A stretch of 64,000 bases of DNA from Rhytidiadelphus loreus (lineage: Eukaryota > Streptophyta > Bryopsida > Hypnales > Hylocomiaceae), in NCBI GenBank assembly GCA_947034895.1, contig OX344762.1, positions 82,454,981-82,518,980 of the forward strand, written 5' to 3'. The translations under genes were made by a program, and so were the position numbers. Each line of letters starts with the position of its first letter. Position 1 is the first letter of the stretch. Under the pieces are notes generated by a model, which saw only the letters and a list, made by a program, of their open reading frames with translations, ran no database searches and was not told the DNA's origin. This document shows positions 57,686 through 64,000 of the stretch, piece after piece.

Positions 57686-59036
57686 CTACTCTACCTGTCC
57701 GTAGAAGATCCCCTCAATCTTGACCTCCTTGGGCGCCTTCGACCCCAAATCCGTGTCCGAAGGCTGCACGCTCTCGAACGTACCCGCGATCTCGCCCGTC
57801 GACGGGTCCGACTTCGCGATGCTGAAAGTGATCTTGCCCGAACCCGCGGCCGTGTTCTTCACGTTCTCCTTGGCCAGCTCCTCCTCGTCACCCGCGCCGC
57901 CCGCGATCAAAGCCACGGCGTTGTCGTAGCCCGTGGAGCCACCACGGCCCTTGGGGTCCAAGAAAGAAGAACCGCGGTACGAAGGCACGATGTACGTCCC
58001 GCCGAACGAGGTCGGCGTCCCCTCCGCCACCAACTCCTTGATGGTGAACAAGAAAGGCACGCGCTCGCCGCCAGAAAGCTGCACCGTCACCGCCGCGTAG
58101 TCGATCCCGTCCTTCTCCTCGAACTTCACCTTGCCGTCGCCGCCGATCGAAAACGGACCCTCGATCTCGTCCAGAGTGTACGTCAGACGAGTCATCAGCT
58201 TCGTGTTCTGGAAACCCTCGCTGCCGCCCTTGAACGGAGACTCCGCCTTCACCGTGAACGAGGTCGGCTCCATGCAAAGCTTCTTCAAAGTGTAGCTCCC
58301 GGACTTGAACGAAAACTTGTCCGAGCCGCTGGCGATGATGGGGCACTGGTTGGCGGTGCCGGAGCCCTTCACTTCGTTGTACGTCTGGGACACCACCTCG
58401 TCGTACGTCAGCCGCGCGGGATTGCCCTCGGCCACGGCTGCCTGCACAAGAAGAAGCAACAACGCCCGGACCATCAACCTAACGAAGTGGACGACCAGTG
58501 CCCTACCGAAGAAACCATACCCTCCACTCGTGCAGACAGCCAATTCCATAACCCTACGATCCATTCGGGACCAGCTCAGGCCCATGCTTGCATATCCTTC
58601 CTTCATGTGATTCACGGCATCAATTCAAAGGAAATAGAGTCCGTCCGCTCTTCAGATGGGATGGCGGTCCACAACCATCCCAATCTCCATCATGGCCGAC
58701 TACGGTAAGCCATGGCATCTGAGCCCATTCAAAGGGAATGGAAACCAACCAATGCAACAACACAATTAATCCAAGCCAGCTCAAATGCAAATGCAAATGC
58801 AAGCCACTTACCCCGGCCATGAGAGCGGAGGAGGCCAAGACGATAGCGGCGGCCTTGGCGCCATCCACGATGCTCCTCACATTCTCCTCCAAATTGCACG
58901 ACACGCGAGACGCCGCGGGCCTCAAGCCGAAAGCGCTGCTCACCGAGGTGGGCCGGACGCTCTTCTCGAGCTTGGAGCTGGAAGGGGCCAGAGACGCCGA
59001 AACCTTGCACCCGACGGACGCGACGGAGGTCGCCAT
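57686..59036 (-). CDS. psbO: Oxygen-evolving enhancer protein 1, chloroplast precursor
   Basis: PsbO, the 33-kDa extrinsic protein that stabilises the manganese cluster of photosystem II on the lumen side of the thylakoid. Two exons on the minus strand, 59036-58812 and 58441-57686, separated by a 370-bp GT-AG intron in phase 0, give 326 residues, a normal precursor length. Residues 1-50 form a Ser/Ala-rich chloroplast transit peptide; about 58-79 is a hydrophobic Sec-type lumenal signal ending AAVA, with mature [12 protein letters not shown] from residue 80. Cys 108 (QCP) and Cys 131 ([13 protein letters not shown]) keep the 23-residue spacing of the conserved disulphide. Other landmarks: [69 protein letters not shown] region, and the [13 protein letters not shown] C terminus. 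The splice joins MAG to AAVAEG, as in other PsbO proteins. Confidence 0.96.
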
Positions 59037-59570
59037 AGCTACCCAAATTCAAGCCCCGCAAGCCCAATGCAATGCTCCCCAAAACAACAGCAGCAGTCGC
59101 ACACACGATCGCCGAGTCCCCCTGTGGCGTATGTGAAATCTTATTGCGCTGGGCATTTCCTCTGGCTACGGTTTCGGGTGCCCGCGGTGTTGGGTCCCTC
59201 GGATGGGGAGCATCCGGGAATTGGATAAGGGCCTGGGATTGGGTATTGGTGGTGCAGGGGATAAGGCGTCCAGTAAGAAAGCCGCGCTTGTGGGCACCTG
59301 GGCTTGGGGCAGACTCACTCCCGGACCCGTATCCGTGGTTCCAATGGGAGTTCGGCGCCCGGGACGGGATGAGGACTGGATAGCCTTCAGTTTCGAGCTG
59401 GAAGGGGTCAGAGACGCCGAAACCTTGGGACCTTTCGTTGTAGAGTTCCTGGCGAGTTCAACCAGGGCTTCATCATTGTTTTACTACCTGGAGACACTTT
59501 GCCGGAGTTTTTTTCGCAAAAGGCGCTACCTGGAATTTGGAGATACTCGTGACTGAGCAAACAACGAAAC
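59037..59570 (-). promoter_or_regulatory. PsbO upstream region with GATAAG motifs and an exon 1 echo
   Basis: GC-rich sequence upstream of the PsbO ATG. GATAAG, the core of the plant I-box found in light-regulated promoters, occurs at 59224-59229 and 59260-59265 (plus strand). A 33-base stretch at 59395-59427 repeats part of exon 1 (58975-59007) with one mismatch. No clear TATA box was found. Plus-strand frames over this region have no recognisable product. Regulatory function is inferred from position only. Confidence 0.35.
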
Positions 59571-61577
59571 CGAAATGTAAGTGCTCTTGTTCAAGTGAAC
59601 GTTAGTCGCTCAGTCGAGGTGGAGCATGAGTCGAGATCTTGAACAAGATGAGCTTCAGGGCCACTGATTCAATGGTGGTGTACACTGCACAGCGTCGAGT
59701 GTTCATGGAAAAGGCAGATTGGGCTAGAAAATTTTTAGGCAGCGAGGGAAGAAAGTGACAGAGGGGAATAGATTGTATTGCAAAATTTGAATCAGTGAAT
59801 TATAATTCCTACGAGCTTGTAGCTCCGTAAATTGGACTCTCGGGTGCAGAGCCCAGAGCTCTAAGAGGGCTTGTTGACAGCCTTGGAATCAAAATAACCT
59901 CGTGAATAAAACCTTCGATCAAAACTTTGGAATGCACTGGTTCATTTGTTTCAAAAAAACTCAAGAAAAACACGAGTCAACCTAGCTAGCTCATTCACAA
60001 GCATGTCGGATTCCCAAGCTTCCCACCAGCGTCCGAAGGCAGGCAGGCAGGCAGGCGTGGGAACTGGGAAGGACGGGGAGACGCAGGAGCATGATTCACA
60101 GCAAGAGAGCATGTGAAGAGGAAATGGGAGAATAATGATTGTCCCGGCGCACGCACAGAACCGCGTTCCCAAGAGTTCCCTTGAAATCCCGCCTCATCCT
60201 GCCGGGCAGCCTCCAAGCCGGGCAGTAGGCAGATCCTGATTTCTGTGTTGGAGTTAGGGTTGCCCTGTCTTGCCCTGGAATAAAAAATTTCAGCAATGCT
60301 AATTTTATCTCAGTTGTTTGGGGCTAATCCTAGAAGGGTGCAACCTTTGATGACCCAGGTAGTTCCCAAAATATTCCAATAAATGAACCTATTAGTGCAT
60401 TCTTTGTTTCTATAATTAATAGTGAAGTCATCCGTTAGACCACTTTGGTCCACAACATCCTTACAAGGTTAAATCCAAGGTACACATGGAAGGGTCTATT
60501 TATGTTATTTCTTCAAACTACTTAATGTATCTACATACCTTAAGTTAGGTTGTTTGTTTTTTTGATTTGTTTTGTTTGTTATAGTGAGATCTGTGGAATC
60601 GTGCATACTTCGGTCGTGTTTTTGGTATTATTGAAAAGCACTTTGTGAGGAGGGGTTCATGGGCTTTTTTTTTGGAGGGGGGGGAGACTTATAGTATAAA
60701 AGTTATTGAAGTTTGAAGTTTTTTGATGAATTAAAATTTTATTTTTATTTTTATTTGATTATATTGTGGCAACAGCACAAGGCTCACTAGTACTTATTAA
60801 GGTATTAATTCATTTGAGACTTCATATTTGGTGCACTAGTCATTCAAAGCAATCCTTGAACCTTTAAATATCAATAATTCTTTATGACTAATTTGATGAA
60901 ACTAAGGTAAACTATATGTATTTACACAACGATGTACTATAAGAAGTTATTTTAGTTCCTCCTGTGAACATGGGAAACATGTCCAATTCCATGTTGTAAA
61001 TCACTCTAGTTCCTCTAAGTCACTTCAATCCCATGTCTAAAAGCACATATGTGAGGCCAAAACAACAAAATTGTAGGCTGGTCTTCACTCTTCAAAGCTA
61101 TCACTCTACCATGGTGTTGGTGCATAGAGCCCAGTCGTAAGTAGGTTGCACCAAATATTGTAGTTTTCTTCGAAGCACAACATAGGCAAGGAAGTTTGAA
61201 TTGCGCTTGAAGTTTGAAGATTTTTTTTTTGGTGTTATCTCATTGAGCAATTGAAGATTTGATAGTAGTATGCAGTCAAGGCATGGTTGAAGGACACAAG
61301 TTGATTTAGTGATAAATTATTCTAAAGAGAATTTGAGAAATTTTCTTTGCAAGATTGTAAAGGGTGATTAATCAAATAGTGGATTTTTTTTTTAAACAAT
61401 TGTTTGAAATGATCAAATAGCCATAGAGAGGCTCATCATTATTTTGAATAGTCATATTGTGTTCGTGTGAAATGTGTGTGTTCTTGATTAAGTTTGAGAT
61501 TATTATTGAGAAGTCAATGATTGGTCACTTCTATGTGAGTCAGGCAATCGGTCAAGATCAAAGGTTCTTGTGCTTAC
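59571..61577. other. Spacer with microsatellite and dispersed repeat, no gene seen
   Basis: A GGCA microsatellite lies at about 60038-60056 and a G run at 60676. The dispersed repeat shared with 40650-40790 is at 60345-60480. Short minus-strand frames near 60000-60300 overlap the GC-rich microsatellite and are unconvincing. Confidence 0.4.
60345..60480. repeat. Dispersed repeat, copy 2 (also at 40650-40790)
   Basis: GCATTCTTTGTTTCTA and AGTGAAGTCATCC blocks followed by CATCCTTACAAGG are in the same order and spacing as in the copy at 40650-40790. Confidence 0.65.
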
Positions 61578-61580
61578 TAA

Positions 61581-61974
61581 GAGCATCTCCTGCGGGCCGC
61601 AAGCTTTGAGCCTGTTGAATGAGGGCCGGAGCGGGGAGTAGCAGGGGCCAAGTGAGCGGGGCTGGAAAAGCTCTAGCGGACCGCAAAGAAGAAGGCCGGA
61701 AAATGATGGTGCAGAGCCAATGGGGAAAGCTTGCGGCTTCCCCAAGGCAACTTTCTCATTAATTTAGGCCTTGACTTGCCAAAACATGGAACTCGATGAC
61801 GAAGCAGGGCCTCACAAGGTCCCTGTAGAATTAGAAATTTTAGTAGAGTAGAGACAAAATCTGCAGGCCCCGGACCACTAAATACAAGTCTATAGTGCCC
61901 TTGGGGATTGGATTTCACTTGGCCGCTCAAAACTTCCCTCGTAGGGATGTTTGAGCGGGCTGCAGGAGATGCTC
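61581..61974. mobile_element. 394-bp PIF/Harbinger-like MITE with TAA duplication
   Basis: The ends GAGCATCTCCTGCGGGCCGC and (reverse complement of the right end) GAGCATCTCCTGCAGCCCGC pair with two mismatches in 20. TAA flanks both sides (61578-61580, 61975-61977), the trinucleotide target duplication of PIF/Harbinger elements. GC-rich interior without a transposase; the minus-strand frames across it are incidental. Confidence 0.85.
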
Positions 61975-61977
61975 TAA

Positions 61978-64000
61978 GTCTATTTGTAATTGCATAATTA
62001 CTACATTGGATACATAGTGATAAATTGGCAAATTGGCAATTTGAGAGAAAACCATGCATGATTTCTAAAAGGGGTACATGTGGCATTATCCCATTGGTTG
62101 TTCAGCTTTTACAAAATTTCTAAAAGGGATACTCACGTAATTTTCCTACTAGTTGTAAAACTTTTGAGCAAACTCCTTCAGTGAAATGATTTTATGAATT
62201 GAACATTTGGAACCCACCCTAACTGACTATATTTGTATTCTTGGAGAACTTATGGAACTTGCAAACCATATGGGATATATCTATATTTTTTGCTTGTGAA
62301 TACACATGTATTCTATATTCATATTTTGTACCCATATCCATATCTTGTATATTGTAGCCTTAAACTATATTCGTATCCTATAATTGTATTTATATTTTGT
62401 ATCCAAATTTGGACAGCCATAATTGTTTATTCTACATGCATCAAGGACTTTGGGATTTTCAAAAGATTGATGGCATTTAGGTTTTCTTTTCCTAAACTTA
62501 GATCAATGATTATTGATTTTTTCAAGGGAAGGGGGGGGGGGAGAATTGAAATACAAACATCATTTTTGTATCTTTTTGGTACATAGTTGCAAAAACTTTT
62601 GTAGAATTTTCTTGCACAAACAGTAAGAAAGTAATCAAAGAGGTGCACAAACCAATACTTCGTATCAGTCGTATTCTGGGATCAGGGATAACGAAAAGAA
62701 TGATGCTTCCTAATAAAGGACACAGCCAATGAGACCACTGAGATTGGAATAAAATGGAGCTAAAAATTGTAACATAAATGTTTACTCTTTTTCTAGAAGA
62801 TCCCGGGGACGCAGCTTTCTTCGCAGGCCGCGGGTCCATATTTCGTGATGAATTATATTGCCAAGGATTAGTTGTGTGTGAGTGTAGTATTATTTAGCAC
62901 TACCTAATTGTTGAAAACAACTTTAATTATGACTTAAAGATCAATTGGCAAATTGTTAGGCAATTTGAGTTTCAACAAGGTGTACATTCCTTGCTTCTGT
63001 TATAAACCAGTTTTAAAATTGATTGTGAAATTTGTGAAAAGTTGAATGGCAAATTGACATAGAATGTGAACTAAAGGAAAGATTCGCATGGACTATGGAA
63101 AATAAACTCTTTTATTAATTGTCTTAGCAATTGGAACTTTGGAAGACTACTTGGTGTTTGAGGTGCATATGAATTGTGTGTTGGAATGTATTAATGGGTG
63201 GATTGGGTGCAACTTCTTGGGTTAATTATTTGTGAAAGAGAATTGTATTTGTAAGTGTGTAATTGTTTTGAGTGCACATGACATCTAATCAAATAAGACA
63301 ATTGGTCCAATAATTTGGGATGTTTCATGGAGGTCACATTATGGACAAATTAACTTAGTGTAGAAACATTACAACCATGACTTAGAGTGGAAGTTAGACT
63401 AACAATTTGCTATACATGATCATGCCCATGTTATATAGCTTGAAGTGATCAAATTGACAGAATTAGTAACTAATATATATAATTATAGCAAGAGGGTAAA
63501 GGACATCAATTTGTCTTAATAAGCATAAAAGACTAATACACACAACAATGGTTTTATATTCTACAACATGAATATATGTACATCTAGTAGATTGAACCGC
63601 AATGCTTGTGGCGATTTGTTTAGCCTAGTTAATTAGGTTGTCAAATTTATGAAAATATTATATGAGTCACATGGAAGTTTGTGGTGAAGATCCAATTGAT
63701 AAATGCATGTTGGCTTTTGGATTGATCAAAAGAGGATAGAAACATTTATAAAACTTGATGAGTAAAGACTTATTAATCAAATTCAGGCTTGGTTGTAAGA
63801 GTAAATATAACTGTAGTCCTTAGAAAAACTAACCTTATTGAATTCAAGCTGGAAGTATGCATGCATAGGTAAGTTGATAGGAATTGTTTTCTACATTATT
63901 TGCAAACTATTCGACCTCATATGAGTAACAAAGGCCGAATTGTCTTAGTGTAGGTATGTATTTCACAACCATCTTGTGTGGATTCATTGCTATGTGGGAG
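61978..64000. other. AT-rich spacer, no gene seen
   Basis: A degenerate ATATT/GTATCC low-complexity tract lies at about 62270-62410 and a run of G at 62531-62541. A small GC-rich island at 62795-62840 has no recognised function. The last kilobase shows no coding signal. Confidence 0.4.

Noticed and set aside
57888..58346. 152-codon minus frame, Arg/His/Gly-rich
   Set aside because: Alternative frame of PsbO exon 2, explained by its high GC content.
1..64000. tRNA and rRNA genes
   Set aside because: I looked for T-loop (GGTTCGAATCC-like) and A/B box pairs and for rRNA landmarks and found no convincing candidate.

Overview
This is a land-plant nuclear chromosome segment. It carries a chloroplast-targeted photosystem II oxygen-evolving protein (PsbO), a plant-type ABCG half-transporter and a plant-type DOMON/cytochrome b561 protein, all with GT-AG introns or intronless exons of higher GC set in AT-rich, transposon-filled DNA. 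Three intact genes in 64 kb, and the contrast between exons and spacers, would suit a large, repeat-rich genome, possibly a seedless plant. I cannot name the species.

Layout. Positions 1-2655 hold a 3'-truncated copy of a DOMON/cytochrome b561 gene: promoter, two exons and part of intron 2. A full-length sister copy lies in the same orientation at 29034-31922. The two are a partial head-to-tail duplication. The join, in intron 2 of the first copy, is now separated from the second copy by about 21 kb of nested repeats.

That separating region contains: a decayed Cys/His-rich coding fossil on the minus strand (4.0-6.4 kb); two diverged LTR-like segments (about 9-10.6 and 17.7-18.8 kb) on either side of a gag-like reading frame (13.1-13.7 kb); a decayed Ty1/copia reverse transcriptase-RNase H (19.7-22.8 kb); and, inside the RNase H, a non-autonomous CACTA element with a 3-bp target duplication (21289-22457). 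The promoter of the second copy is split by about 4 kb of inserted sequence.

Downstream of the second copy (32-48 kb) I see no convincing genes, only transposon remains. The most distinctive are copies of a non-autonomous inverted-repeat family whose ends abut TTAA (26.9, 36.5, 54.8 kb, partial copies at 26.3 and 34.1 kb, and a possible relative at 45.7 kb). One of them carries a nested 317-bp MITE.

The intronless ABCG half-transporter is at 48747-50762 on the plus strand. PsbO is at 57686-59036 on the minus strand, with two exons, convergent to ABCG. The remainder to 64 kb is repeat-derived, including a 394-bp PIF/Harbinger-like MITE at 61581-61974.

The three genes do not form a pathway. 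Two act in membranes at the cell periphery (electron transfer, export) and one in the thylakoid lumen. I found no cluster-like or clearly new functional system. The most novel candidates are the TTAA-flanked inverted-repeat family and the DOMON-only reading frame left by the truncated duplication.
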